Positions 25,409-34,527 are shown, counted from the stretch's first letter. The stretch is 54,561 nt of DNA from Olavius algarvensis Delta 4 endosymbiont (GCA_905176665.1 CAJINA010000114.1:1-54561); one strand, 5' to 3'. Notes: generated by a model not told the origin, from the letters alone. Numbers and translations are program-made.

Positions 25409-26932
25409 ATGGAAATGAGACCAGGAAAGCTGCCCCAGATAGTATTCATACTGTTCGCCTCACTCATTTTGACCTTAACGGTCTGTTATGGTTCGGATCA
25501 GCCGGAGCATGCCGGCAGCAGTTCCGGGGTCATTCATACCGCCGGGCCGCAGGCGGCTTCAGCCGATGAACACGGCGGCGGCCATCACGACAGCAATCTG
25601 GGCGAGACCTTGCCACTCTGGAGTTGCATCCCGTTTGCCTGCATGCTGTTGTCCATTGCCCTGTGTCCCCTGCTCGCGCCGAACTTCTGGCATCATCATT
25701 TCGGCAAGGTGTCCTTCTTCTGGGCCCTGACCCTGGGGTTGCCGTTTCTTGCGGTCCACCGTGGGGACGCCGTCTATGAAATCCTGCACATCATTCTGGC
25801 TGACTACATTCCCTTTATCATTCTGTTGTGGTCGCTCTATACAGTGTCCGGTGGAATTCTCCTGAAAGGCTCGCTGCGCGGGACCCCGCTGGTAAACCTC
25901 ACCATCTTGGTGATCGGAACGGCCCTGGCATCCTGGATGGGGACCACCGGTGCCGCCATGCTGCTTATCCGGCCGTTTTTAAGGGCAAACGACTACCGGA
26001 AAAACCGGACCTTTATGGTCGTTTTCTTCATCTTTCTGGTTGCCAATATCGGGGGCGCCCTGACGCCGCTTGGTGATCCACCCCTGTTCCTCGGCTTCCT
26101 CCATGGCGTTTCATTCTTCTGGACGTTCAAACTGTTGCCGCAGATGCTGCTGTCCTCCGTCTTGCTGCTGGCGGCTTATTTTTGTATCGACACCTATCAC
26201 TATCGGCGCGAGAATCTCAGCGTGCCGGTTGAAGAGACGCATGAGAAGTTGCGTCTGGTAGGGATCCGCAATTTCATTTTTCTGGCCGGGGTTGTGCTGG
26301 CCGTGCTTATGAGCGGCCTGGTTGACTGGGGCGAAGTGTCGGTATTCGGCGTGCACCGCGCCGTGCAGGACTACATCCGAGATCTGCTGCTGATTATCAT
26401 GGGCCTGTTGTCGCTGGCGTTTACCTCGAAAGAGATTCGCGAAGAGAATCATTTTTCCTGGTTTCCCATCATCGAAGTGGCCTACCTGTTCATCGGTATT
26501 TTCATTACGATGATCCCCTGCCTGTTAATCCTGAAGGCCGGGCCTGACGGCAAGCTGGCGTTTCTCATCAATGCCGTGAAAGAACCGTACCACTATTTCT
26601 GGATTACCGGGGCCTTGTCTGCATTTCTTGATAACGCGCCCACCTACCTGACTTTCTTCAATACGGCCATCGGCAGTTTTTATGCTGGCATGACCGAAGC
26701 CAATGCCGTCCCGCTGCTGATGACTGAAAATACCATATATCTGAAAGCCATTTCCGCCGGAGCGGTTTTCTTCGGTGCCTGCAGTTATATCGGCAATGCA
26801 CCCAACTTCATGGTGCGGTCCATCGCGGAGGAGGCCGGTACCCCCATGCCGAGCTTCTTTGGCTATATTATTAAGTTTTCGCTGGTGTTCCTCATTCCTA
26901 CGTATGTGATCGTAACCTTGGTATTCTACTAG
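25409..26932 (+). CDS. NhaD/ArsB-superfamily sodium:proton antiporter
   Basis: About 507 residues from the ATG at 25409; the frame opens at a TTG at 25394 and a further ATG is at 25415, and no ribosome site decides between them. A cleavable or anchoring N-terminal helix is followed by a His-rich periplasmic stretch (DEHGGGHHDSN). Then come about 11 membrane helices of the ion-transporter superfamily. Family marks are MGTTGAAMLLIRPFLRAN, ANIGGALTPLGDPPLFLGFL and, near the end, SAFLDNAPTYLTFFN and GAVFFGACSYIGNAPNF. The likely role is Na+ export in exchange for protons; other anion or carboxylate substrates occur in the superfamily. It stands alone. Confidence 0.87.
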   Translation: MEMRPGKLPQIVFILFASLILTLTVCYGSDQPEHAGSSSGVIHTAGPQAASADEHGGGHHDSNLGETLPLWSCIPFACMLLSIALCPLLAPNFWHHHFGKVSFFWALTLGLPFLAVHRGDAVYEILHIILADYIPFIILLWSLYTVSGGILLKGSLRGTPLVNLTILVIGTALASWMGTTGAAMLLIRPFLRANDYRKNRTFMVVFFIFLVANIGGALTPLGDPPLFLGFLHGVSFFWTFKLLPQMLLSSVLLLAAYFCIDTYHYRRENLSVPVEETHEKLRLVGIRNFIFLAGVVLAVLMSGLVDWGEVSVFGVHRAVQDYIRDLLLIIMGLLSLAFTSKEIREENHFSWFPIIEVAYLFIGIFITMIPCLLILKAGPDGKLAFLINAVKEPYHYFWITGALSAFLDNAPTYLTFFNTAIGSFYAGMTEANAVPLLMTENTIYLKAISAGAVFFGACSYIGNAPNFMVRSIAEEAGTPMPSFFGYIIKFSLVFLIPTYVIVTLVFY

Positions 26933-27122
26933 GGATCGTATCCCAACTGATCCCGCCCTCGCCGGAGACACGCCGGTGCCACCTACCATCGGGCTTAGTT
27001 TTATATTCAACTTAATTTTTAATTTATTGCAACCAAAGGTTTGTTCTGATACCGGTACGGTGTTGCCGTATTCCTAACCCCGTCTCCAAGCGAAACTCCA
27101 AAATGTGATCTGATGGAAGCCC

Positions 27123-28136
27123 ATGCGTCAATTTCCTAATAAAATTAGTGATATAATTAGTAAGAGTGGTTTAAATATCAATACGATCAGCAAGACGTCC
27201 GGGATATCGAACACCTATTTGAACAAGCTGATCCAAGGCAATATCAACCGGCCCGGGAAAGACAAAATCGCCTCAACCCTGCTGGCTCTCAATTTCACCA
27301 TCGAGGAGATCAACGCCATCCTTGCCGATTATGACTATCGTTCTCTGGCCGGTCCGGATATTGCCGAAATCCTGAGCAATAACAACAAGCGCAAGATCGA
27401 GGGGAACACCCTGCCCCTGTACGAATCCATCCACGGGAAATTGCTGCTGGCGCACATGGAGCGCCTGGGAGGCGACAAGATCCTGTCCAAGGACACCCCC
27501 AGTGTGCTTTTCATGCCCGAAAAGCTCTATATTCAAGCCAACCACATTAACGAAAAAACGCCGGATGCCAGCGCGTTCTATATGGATCTGATGAAGGCGC
27601 TGTTCCGCGAACGCAAGAAAGTGTTTCACAAGAGCATTTCCCGGGGGTGCCGGTTTGAAACCTTTATCTGCAGGGATTGCCTGGAGCGCTACCTGGATCG
27701 GAACCTGGAAGCCGATGGCGATCATCGCCGGCTGATTGTGCAGTACTTTGCCAATGTGCTGGGCGCCGTCCAACGCAACCCCGCGCAACACCTGGTACGA
27801 ATCGTAGACCGCTGCTGCTATTTTGTGTTCCAGATCCAGGGCAGCGATCGCGAAAAGCCCAAGGTGTTTTTTTTCGGCAAGCAACCGGCGGAGCACGGGG
27901 CCAACGTCATGCACCAGGCCCTGCAGGGCTTTGCTTCGGATGCCGCCACCATGGTCGCCCTGTTTGAACAGGAAGCCGAGCTCTGCCGACGGACCTTAAA
28001 CCCGGAAATCACCAGGAACTATCCGGCCAATTTTATCAAGTACATCACAGAATTGTTCGCGCGCCTGGGACTGCGGCGGGAATTGGAAGCTGCCACCGAG
28101 GAAGTCGGGCGGGGAAGCGAACTGGTCTTTTTTTAG
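27123..28136 (+). CDS. XRE-like DNA-binding regulator with large uncharacterised C-terminal domain
   Basis: A 337-residue protein. The first 65 residues form a helix-turn-helix of the XRE/lambda-repressor type (INTISKTSGISNTYLNKLIQGN spans helices 2-3 in two pieces). The remaining 270 residues match no domain I know. They contain a CxxC-like pair (FICRDC) and a CCYFVFQ strand, and could sense a ligand or a metal. The gene lies directly upstream of, and in the same direction as, the peptide-transporter operon, whose promoter carries three phased GTTTAA boxes. It is a good candidate for the local regulator. Only a weak GGAA precedes the ATG. Confidence 0.72.
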   Translation: MRQFPNKISDIISKSGLNINTISKTSGISNTYLNKLIQGNINRPGKDKIASTLLALNFTIEEINAILADYDYRSLAGPDIAEILSNNNKRKIEGNTLPLYESIHGKLLLAHMERLGGDKILSKDTPSVLFMPEKLYIQANHINEKTPDASAFYMDLMKALFRERKKVFHKSISRGCRFETFICRDCLERYLDRNLEADGDHRRLIVQYFANVLGAVQRNPAQHLVRIVDRCCYFVFQIQGSDREKPKVFFFGKQPAEHGANVMHQALQGFASDAATMVALFEQEAELCRRTLNPEITRNYPANFIKYITELFARLGLRRELEAATEEVGRGSELVFF

Positions 28137-28179
28137 AATTCATGGGCCTTGAGAGATGCCCCACCCGGCGAACACTGCG

Positions 28180-28207
28180 GTTTAATAATTGTTTAAACGT
28201 TGTTTAA
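28180..28207 (+). promoter_or_regulatory. Three phased GTTTAA direct repeats, candidate operator
   Basis: GTTTAA occurs at 28180-28185, 28191-28196 and 28202-28207, exactly 11 bases apart, so all three lie on the same DNA face. They end eight bases upstream of the -35 box of the peptide-transporter promoter. The middle box is part of the palindrome GTTTAAAC. The position upstream of -35 suits an activator; the XRE-like gene just upstream is the obvious candidate. Confidence 0.6.
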
Positions 28208-28214
28208 ATATGTA

Positions 28215-28243
28215 TTGACTCCCCATGGAGGGGAGGATATTTA
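28215..28243 (+). promoter_or_regulatory. Sigma-70-type promoter of the peptide ABC transporter operon
   Basis: TTGACT (28215-28220), a 17-base spacer and TATTTA (28238-28243). It predicts a start near 28250 and a leader of about 130 bases that begins with a hairpin. Confidence 0.6.
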
Positions 28244-28257
28244 GAAGGTCCTTTCTT

Positions 28258-28288
28258 AAAAATGGATTCTGATTCAAAATCCATTTTT
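28258..28288 (+). other. AT-rich hairpin in the 5' leader of the peptide transporter mRNA
   Basis: AAAAATGGATT (28258-28268) and AATCCATTTTT (28278-28288) pair perfectly over 11 bases with a 9-base loop. It ends in a T run and starts in an A run, so it could be a weak terminator/attenuator or an mRNA 5' stabiliser. Confidence 0.55.
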
Positions 28289-28380
28289 GAGAGAGATTGA
28301 CAGACAATGGCGTAACGGACGAATGACCCTGGTATCACCGGGGGTCCACGTAACCTTCACAGACAATAGAGGAGGAAATA

Positions 28381-29931
28381 ATGAAAAAGGCCCTAATTCT
28401 GAGCTTGGTTTTCTTAATGCTGTTTGCCTTCGGGGCGACGGCCGGCGCTAAAACGCTGAAAGTCGGTCTGGACGCAGATCCAGTCACGCTGGACCCCCAG
28501 GTTCAGCTGTCCGGTGGTATGCTGCAGCTTTCCCACTGGGTATTCGATCCCCTGGTCCGCTGGACCCAGGAGATGACCTTTGAACCCCGTCTGGCCACCA
28601 AGTGGAAACGCCTGGATGACCTCACCATTCGTTTCTACCTGCGCAAGGGCGTCAAGTTTCACAGCGGCAATCCCTTTTCCGCCAAGGACGTAAAATGGTC
28701 CTTTGAGCGCATGAGAAAATCGGCCGACTTCAAAGGCCTGCTGGAGCCATTCGAAGGCTGCTTCATCGTTGATGATTATACCGTGGACATCAAAACCAAA
28801 AAACCGTACCCTCTGGTCCTGAACATGGCCACCTACTTCTTTGCCATGGACTCCGAGTTCTACACCGGCACCGATAAGAACGGTCAGCCCAAGGACATGC
28901 TCCTCAAGGTCGGGGAATCTTTTGCCTTGAACAACGCCTCCGGCACCGGTCCCTTCATCGTGACCAAAAGAGAACACAATGTGGTTCTTGAGATGAAAAG
29001 AAACAAGAACTACTGGGATACCCAATCGCGGGGCAATGTCACCAAGTTCATCCTGACGCCGATCAAGGAGAACGCCACCCGTGTGGCCGCCCTGCTTTCC
29101 GGCGACGTGGATTTCATCGTTCCGGTCCCCCCCCAGGATTTCAACCGCATTGAAAAAGACAAAAATCTCAAACTGGTTCTCATCAACGGTGGCCGCATCA
29201 TTACTTTCCAGATGAACCAGAAGCGCCGTCCCGAATTAGGGAATAAAAAGGTGCGCCAGGCCATTGTCCACGCGGTCAACAATGCCGGTATCGTCAAAAA
29301 GATCATGAAGAACAAGGCGACCCTCGCCGCTCAGCAGGGTCCCAAGGGCTACCAGGGATACAAAGAGAGCCTTAAACCCAGGTACGACCTTAGAAAAGCC
29401 AAAGCCCTCATGAAAGAGGCCGGCTATGCCAACGGCTTCGAGATTACCATGATGGCCCCCAACAACCGTTATGTTAACGACGCCAAAATCGCGGAAGCCA
29501 CCGCCCAGATGCTGGGCAAAATCGGTATCAAGGTCAACTTGAAGACCATGCCCAAAGCCCAGTACTGGAACGAGTTCGACGCCCGGGCGGCCGACATGAT
29601 GATGATCGGCTGGCACTCCGATACCGAAGACTCAGGCAACTTCTCTGAGTTCCTCATGATGTGCTTCAACAAAGAGACCGGCTACGGCCAGTACAACTCC
29701 GGCTACTGCAACCCCAAGGTGGATGAACTGGTGATTGCCGCCCAGTCCGAGACAGATCTGGCCAAGCGTGCCAATATTCTCCAGGAAATTGAGCAGATCC
29801 TCTATGATGATGCGGCCTTCGTGCCGTTTCACTGGCAAAACCACGCCTACGGCGCCAAGAAGAATTTGATGATCAAACCGATCCTCAATTCCATGAACTT
29901 CCCCTACTTTGGAGACTTGGTCGTCAAATAG
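28381..29931 (+). CDS. dppA: Dipeptide/oligopeptide ABC transporter substrate-binding protein
   Basis: A 516-residue periplasmic binding protein of the SBP_bac_5 family. The signal peptide covers about residues 1-23 (ending TAGA). LRKGVKFHSGNPFSAKDVKWSFERM (two adjoining pieces, about residues 86-112) is the family signature. GTGPFIVTKRE and MNQKRRPELGNKKVRQAI are further hallmarks. It delivers peptides, or possibly other solutes such as nickel chelates or opines, to the DppBC channel. A near-ideal AGGAGG lies in front of the ATG. It is the first gene of a five-gene import operon and is probably the most strongly expressed. Confidence 0.93.
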   Translation: MKKALILSLVFLMLFAFGATAGAKTLKVGLDADPVTLDPQVQLSGGMLQLSHWVFDPLVRWTQEMTFEPRLATKWKRLDDLTIRFYLRKGVKFHSGNPFSAKDVKWSFERMRKSADFKGLLEPFEGCFIVDDYTVDIKTKKPYPLVLNMATYFFAMDSEFYTGTDKNGQPKDMLLKVGESFALNNASGTGPFIVTKREHNVVLEMKRNKNYWDTQSRGNVTKFILTPIKENATRVAALLSGDVDFIVPVPPQDFNRIEKDKNLKLVLINGGRIITFQMNQKRRPELGNKKVRQAIVHAVNNAGIVKKIMKNKATLAAQQGPKGYQGYKESLKPRYDLRKAKALMKEAGYANGFEITMMAPNNRYVNDAKIAEATAQMLGKIGIKVNLKTMPKAQYWNEFDARAADMMMIGWHSDTEDSGNFSEFLMMCFNKETGYGQYNSGYCNPKVDELVIAAQSETDLAKRANILQEIEQILYDDAAFVPFHWQNHAYGAKKNLMIKPILNSMNFPYFGDLVVK

Positions 29932-29959
29932 GGGTTGTCTCGCTTGTCATTCATCCAAC

Positions 29960-29995
29960 CATCGTCCTCCGGGCCCCACGGTTCGGGGGACGATG
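29960..29995 (+). other. Intercistronic stem-loop between dppA and dppB
   Basis: CATCGTCCTCCG (29960-29971) pairs with CGGGGGACGATG (29984-29995) over 12 bases including one G-T pair, with a 12-base loop. No T run follows. Such stems often protect the upstream mRNA, which would favour binding-protein synthesis. Confidence 0.68.
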
Positions 29996-30017
29996 CATAT
30001 AAGAAACGTAAATACAG

Positions 30018-31004
30018 ATGATTGTATTTATCATACGCAGAGTGATCCAGGCCATCTTCGTCATGCTGATCATCAGCCTGGTGGGTTTTTCCATCAAGGA
30101 TCAGATCGGGGATCCGGTCAGAGACCTGGTAGGTGAGCGGGTAACCCCTGCGGAGCGAGCGGAGATCGCTGAACAGATGGGACTCAATGACCCCTTTCTC
30201 ACCCAGTATTTCCGGTTCGTGAAAAACGCCGTCACCAAAGGGGATCTGGGGCGCTCTTTCCTGTACAACAAACCCAACCTGGAAGTGATACTTGGGAAGG
30301 CACCGGCCACCATTGAACTGGTCTTCGGTACCGCCCTGATTATCATCTTTGTCTCTCTGCCCCTGGGGGTCTATTGCGCCCTGCGGCCCAAAAGCATCCT
30401 CTCCCGCTTTACCATGAGTTTTTCCACCCTGGGGGTCTCCATGCCGGTGTTTTTGACGGCCATTCTGCTGATCTTTCTCTTTGCCATCCACTGGCAGATC
30501 CTGCCCTCCTATGGCAGGGGAGAGACCGTGGACCTCTTCGGCCTGGGCTGGTGGGAGACCGGGATGCTCACCATAGACGGCCTGCTGCATCTGATTCTAC
30601 CGTGTGTGTCGTTGTCCACCCTCATGCTGCCGCTGTTCATCCGCCTGGTCCGGTCCGAAATGATGGAGGTGCTGGAAACCGAATACATTAAATTCGCCTG
30701 GGCCAAGGGCCTGTCACCGACCAGGGTGTGGATGGTGCATGCTTTCAAAAACACCCTGCTGCCGGTCATCACGGTCTTCGGTGTACAGATCGGTATCATG
30801 TTCGCCTTTACCCTGCTCACGGAGCTGGTATTCCAGTGGCCGGGCATGGGGTTCATGTTTTTGGAGGCCGTCCACCGGGCCGACCTCTCTTTGCTCATTG
30901 CCTATCTCGTGGTGGTGGCCACCATCTTTACTGCTGTAAATACGGTTGTTGACATCCTTTACGGCTTTATCAATCCCACCATAAGAATCGCCGGGACAAA
31001 ATGA
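30018..31004 (+). CDS. dppB: Peptide ABC transporter permease DppB
   Basis: A 328-residue inner-membrane permease with six helices. The N-terminal FIIRRVIQAIFVMLIISL is the usual DppB/OppB first helix. The EAA coupling loop is EYIKFAWAKGLSPTRVWMVHAFKN (about residues 222-245). A periplasmic loop after the first helix contains the DPFLTQYFRFVKN pattern of the family. The stop overlaps the dppC start (ATGA), so translation is coupled. Confidence 0.94.
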   Translation: MIVFIIRRVIQAIFVMLIISLVGFSIKDQIGDPVRDLVGERVTPAERAEIAEQMGLNDPFLTQYFRFVKNAVTKGDLGRSFLYNKPNLEVILGKAPATIELVFGTALIIIFVSLPLGVYCALRPKSILSRFTMSFSTLGVSMPVFLTAILLIFLFAIHWQILPSYGRGETVDLFGLGWWETGMLTIDGLLHLILPCVSLSTLMLPLFIRLVRSEMMEVLETEYIKFAWAKGLSPTRVWMVHAFKNTLLPVITVFGVQIGIMFAFTLLTELVFQWPGMGFMFLEAVHRADLSLLIAYLVVVATIFTAVNTVVDILYGFINPTIRIAGTK

Positions 31005-31921
31005 GAACAAAATTCCAGAAATTCAAAGAGTCCTATTTCCTCTACAGTTTCAAACGGGACAAAGTGGCGATCTTTTCCTTTGTTGTCCTGACGATATTCC
31101 TGTTGCTGGCCTTAACAGCGCCGTGGGTGGCCCCCATGGACCCCTATGACGCTGTCAATATAGATATCATGAATTCAGAGATTCCCCCGGTCTGGATGGA
31201 GGAGGGGAGTCGTGAATTCCTTCTGGGAACTGACAACCAAGGCCGCGATATGCTCTCCACCATGCTGTATGGACTGCGGACCTCCATCGTCATCGGCCTG
31301 GGCGCCGTGGCCCTGCAGGGGATCATCGGGGTGATCGTGGGCCTGTTTGCCGGTTACATTGGCGGGAAAACGGATGCCGTCCTCATGCGGCTGGCCGACA
31401 TCCAGTTCTCCTTCCCCTACCTGATGGTGGCCATTTTAATGTCGGCCATCTTCCAGGTGGCTTTCGGTCTGGGCAGTTTCGAGCGCCTGGCTGTGCCCCT
31501 GCTGATCGTCATCATCGGTCTGTCCAATTGGCCCATGTTCGCCCGGACCATCCGTGCCTCGGTTATCGGCGAGAAAAACAAGGAGTATGTGGAGGCCGCC
31601 AAGGTCATCGGCCTGCCCACCTGGACCATTATTTTCCGTCATATCCTGCCCAATTCCCTGACCTCGGTCATGGTCATCTCCACCATTCAGGTGGCCAATG
31701 CAGTGATGAGCGAGGCGGCTCTCTCTTTTCTGGGCCTGGGCATGCCGGTGACCAAACCCTCCCTGGGATCGTTGATCCGAGCCGGCCAGGAGTTCTTTTT
31801 CTCCGGGTCATGGTGGATTACGGTCTTTCCGGGCATCTGGCTGGTGGTCTTTGTGCTGGTCATCAACCTGCTGGGCGATTGGCTGCGGGATGTACTGAAC
31901 CCCAAACTGTATAAGGGCTGA
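31001..31921 (+). CDS. dppC: Peptide ABC transporter permease DppC
   Basis: A 306-residue permease with six helices and the OppC-type N-terminal region (YSFKRDKVAIFSFVVL). LLGTDNQGRDMLSTMLYGLRTS is the DppC signature (about residues 72-93). The EAA loop is EYVEAAKVIGLPTWTIIFRHILPN. Its start overlaps the dppB stop by four bases. It is followed by a 210-base spacer that holds a repeat-built inverted repeat, before the ATPase genes. Confidence 0.94.
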   Translation: MRTKFQKFKESYFLYSFKRDKVAIFSFVVLTIFLLLALTAPWVAPMDPYDAVNIDIMNSEIPPVWMEEGSREFLLGTDNQGRDMLSTMLYGLRTSIVIGLGAVALQGIIGVIVGLFAGYIGGKTDAVLMRLADIQFSFPYLMVAILMSAIFQVAFGLGSFERLAVPLLIVIIGLSNWPMFARTIRASVIGEKNKEYVEAAKVIGLPTWTIIFRHILPNSLTSVMVISTIQVANAVMSEAALSFLGLGMPVTKPSLGSLIRAGQEFFFSGSWWITVFPGIWLVVFVLVINLLGDWLRDVLNPKLYKG

Positions 31922-31949
31922 AGCCCGATTTTGGGTTTTAGGTAAGTTT

Positions 31950-32044
31950 TGAATCGAAATCGGTATCGAAATCGCTATCGAATAACAAGAGCTTGCTAAT
32001 TTTATAAGGGCCGATTTCGATCCCGATCCCGATAACGATTTTGA
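31950..32044. repeat. Imperfect inverted repeat made of ATCG-type microrepeats
   Basis: The left arm (about 31953-31985) is a run of ATCGAAATCGGT-like units; the right arm (about 32011-32043) is its approximate complement, CCGATTTCGATCCCG and so on. Aligned as a stem, about 22 of 29 positions pair. It lies between dppC and dppD and can form a long weak hairpin in the operon mRNA. Confidence 0.6.
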
Positions 32045-32131
32045 AACTGGCGTTTCGATATTTACTGATTGTGGACTCGGCATCGGATAGTCAAAATGAC
32101 TGATGTTTAAGATAAAGAACGGCTCTTGATT

Positions 32132-33109
32132 ATGTCTCACTTACTGGAAGTAAACGATCTCGAAGTCAAATTCGGCCTGCGCTTTGGCGACCTGACAGCC
32201 ATCAACGGCATCAGCTTCAATTTAGACAAGGGCCAGCGTATGGGGCTGGTGGGCGAGAGCGGGGCCGGAAAATCGGTCACCGGCTTTGCCATCATCAACC
32301 TGATCAGCAAACCGGGATTCATCTCCGCCGGGCAGGTGATCTTCAATGGCCGGGATCTCGCCCGGCTCTCCCACGAAGCCATGCGGGATATTCGCGGCAA
32401 CCAGATCAGCATGATCTTCCAGGACCCCATGATGACCCTCAACCCGGTGCTGACCATCGGGACCCAGATGCTCGAGACCCTGCTGGCCCATCGCAGCATC
32501 ACCCGGGCCGAAGCCGAGGACATCGCCCTGGAGAAGTTGAAAAAGGTCCAGATCCCATCACCGGAGAAGCGCCTGGCCCAGTACCCCCACGAGTTTTCCG
32601 GCGGCATGCGGCAACGGATCGTTGTGGCGATTGCCCTGTTGACCGACCCGGCCCTGATTATCGCCGATGAACCGACCACAGCCCTGGATGTAACCATCCA
32701 GGCCGAGATCATGGATTTGCTCCTTGACCTCTGTAAAACCGAGAATATGGGCTTGATCCTGATCACGCATGATCTGGGGGTTGTGTCGGAAGTGACCGAG
32801 AGAATTGCGGTTATGTACGCGGGTAAAATCGTCGAATCGGGACCGACGGACCTTATCATCGGCAACCCGCAGCACCCTTACACACGGGGACTGATCAAGG
32901 CTTTGCCCGGCAGTATCAAACCCGGCGATCCTTTGAACCAGATACCGGGCATGATGCCGACCCTGATGGATCTGCCTCCGGGGTGCGCTTTTCATCCCCG
33001 GTGTACCCTGAGTGTGCCGCGCTGCCAGACCGATATCCCCGCACTGTATGACGCCGGCGAACCTGAGCACCGGGCGGCCTGTTTCGTTACGACGGGGAAG
33101 GAAACGTAA
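32132..33109 (+). CDS. dppD: Peptide ABC transporter ATP-binding protein DppD
   Basis: About 325 residues from the ATG at 32132 (a TTG two codons earlier is in frame). Walker A is GESGAGKSV, the signature is FSGGMRQRI, Walker B is LIIADEPTTALD, and the H-loop is LITHDLG. The C-terminal oligopeptide-transporter extension has HPYTRGL, LPPGCAFHPRC and further Cys residues, the set that binds an iron-sulfur cluster in some OppD proteins. No strong ribosome site is visible, so expression may be low. It works with DppF on the DppBC channel. Confidence 0.94.
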   Translation: MSHLLEVNDLEVKFGLRFGDLTAINGISFNLDKGQRMGLVGESGAGKSVTGFAIINLISKPGFISAGQVIFNGRDLARLSHEAMRDIRGNQISMIFQDPMMTLNPVLTIGTQMLETLLAHRSITRAEAEDIALEKLKKVQIPSPEKRLAQYPHEFSGGMRQRIVVAIALLTDPALIIADEPTTALDVTIQAEIMDLLLDLCKTENMGLILITHDLGVVSEVTERIAVMYAGKIVESGPTDLIIGNPQHPYTRGLIKALPGSIKPGDPLNQIPGMMPTLMDLPPGCAFHPRCTLSVPRCQTDIPALYDAGEPEHRAACFVTTGKET

Positions 33110-34135
33110 ATGGGGAATTCGGGCAAGGATAAGGGCCTGCTGGCCATTGAAAATGTCGTCAAGCATTTTGATATTTCCGGGGGCCTACTGGACCAATTGA
33201 CCTTTGAAAAAGGCCGCCTCACCCGGCGTCGGACAACGGTCAAAGCGCTTAATAACGTGAGTTTTACTATTCAGCCGGGGGAAACGTTCAGCGTGGTAGG
33301 GGAAAGCGGCTGCGGTAAATCGACCCTGGCGCGGGCTACCATCGGCATCTATCCGCCCAACAGTGGCCGAATTCTCTACCGCGACGAACGCATCGACAAC
33401 AAGAACGCCAAGCAGATGCTGCCCTACCGCCGTAAGATGCAAATGATTTTCCAGGATCCCTATGCCTCTCTGAATCCGCGCAAGACCGTCTTGCAGACCC
33501 TGGAGGAACCGGTGGTTTTTCACAACCCAAGCATCTCCTCGGGCCAGGTGAAGGAGCGCGTTTCCGAAGTGATGTCCCAGGTAGGTGTGGATCCCAAATG
33601 GGCCGGCCGGTATCCCCATGAGTTTTCAGGGGGGCAGCGCCAGCGCATCAGCATTGCCCGCGCCCTCATGGTTGATCCGGAATTTATTGTGGCCGATGAA
33701 CCGGTATCCGCGCTGGATGTTTCCATTCAGGCCCAAATACTAAACCTTCTCATGGAAGCCGGTGAACAGCGCGGCCTGACCTATATGTTCATTACCCATG
33801 ACCTGTCGGTGGTGGAGCATATCAGTACCCGCGTGGCGGTCATGTACCTGGGCACCTTGTGCGAGCTGGCTGCCGCCCGGGAACTGTTTGAATCACCCCG
33901 CCACCCCTACACCCAGGCCTTGCTGAGTGCGATTCCGGCCCTGGGAGAGCGCAAACGGGCGCATATCCGTCTTAAAGGCGAGGTGCCAACCCCAATTCAT
34001 TTGCCGAGCGGCTGTGTGTTCCACGGCCGCTGCAATCATGCCAACGATAGATGTCTGAGCGAAATCCCGCAGATTACCAAGCTTGAATCGGGAACCCAAG
34101 TGGCCTGTCATGGAGTGGAGGAAGGTCGGCTGTAG
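33110..34135 (+). CDS. dppF: Peptide ABC transporter ATP-binding protein DppF
   Basis: A 341-residue ABC ATPase. Walker A is GESGCGKST, MQMIFQDPYASLNPRKTV is the Q-loop typical of DppF, the signature is FSGGQRQRI, Walker B is FIVADEPVSALD and the H-loop is FITHDLS. The C-terminal extension HPYTQALLSAIP and LPSGCVFHGRC is complete. AAGGAA precedes the ATG, which directly follows the dppD stop. It is the last gene of the operon. Confidence 0.95.
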   Translation: MGNSGKDKGLLAIENVVKHFDISGGLLDQLTFEKGRLTRRRTTVKALNNVSFTIQPGETFSVVGESGCGKSTLARATIGIYPPNSGRILYRDERIDNKNAKQMLPYRRKMQMIFQDPYASLNPRKTVLQTLEEPVVFHNPSISSGQVKERVSEVMSQVGVDPKWAGRYPHEFSGGQRQRISIARALMVDPEFIVADEPVSALDVSIQAQILNLLMEAGEQRGLTYMFITHDLSVVEHISTRVAVMYLGTLCELAAARELFESPRHPYTQALLSAIPALGERKRAHIRLKGEVPTPIHLPSGCVFHGRCNHANDRCLSEIPQITKLESGTQVACHGVEEGRL

Positions 34136-34158
34136 ACGCACCGACCGGTAGGCGCCGG

Positions 34159-34527
34159 TTACTTTGGGCAGGAGTCTTCCGTACGATCTCCGAGTATCGC
34201 CAGGTGTTCCACCAGTGCTTTGATCGAAAACGGCTTCTCCAGAACGACATCAAACTGCGCATTCTCTAAATGCCACGGCGTACCCGAAATTCCCATGACC
34301 GGAGTGGCGCCTTTAGCCGAGTCCCGAATATGGTGCACTACGCTGATACCATCCAATCCCGGCATACGCACATCCGTGATAACGATGTCATAAGCCCGGC
34401 GATCAAATTTGGTGATACCCTCGCGGCCGTCCGCGGCAACTTCCACCCTATAACCGTGGAGCGTCAGAGCGGTTTTCAATAGATCCAGAACCTGCTTTTC
34501 ATCATCGATGACCAGAACGGCACTCAT
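34159..34527 (-). CDS. Stand-alone response-regulator receiver protein
   Basis: About 122 residues from the ATG at 34527, which follows GAAGG; the frame is open 38 codons further up, but that part lacks support. It is a single receiver domain: acidic pair in VLVIDDEKQ, phospho-acceptor Asp in IVITDVRMPGLDG, Thr/Ser switch in VMGISGT, and Lys in VLEKPFS. There is no output domain, so it probably acts as a CheY-like or Spo0F-like phosphate carrier. The partner may be the hybrid kinase 1.3 kb away, but they are not co-transcribed. Confidence 0.85.
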   Translation of the reverse strand: MSAVLVIDDEKQVLDLLKTALTLHGYRVEVAADGREGITKFDRRAYDIVITDVRMPGLDGISVVHHIRDSAKGATPVMGISGTPWHLENAQFDVVLEKPFSIKALVEHLAILGDRTEDSCPK

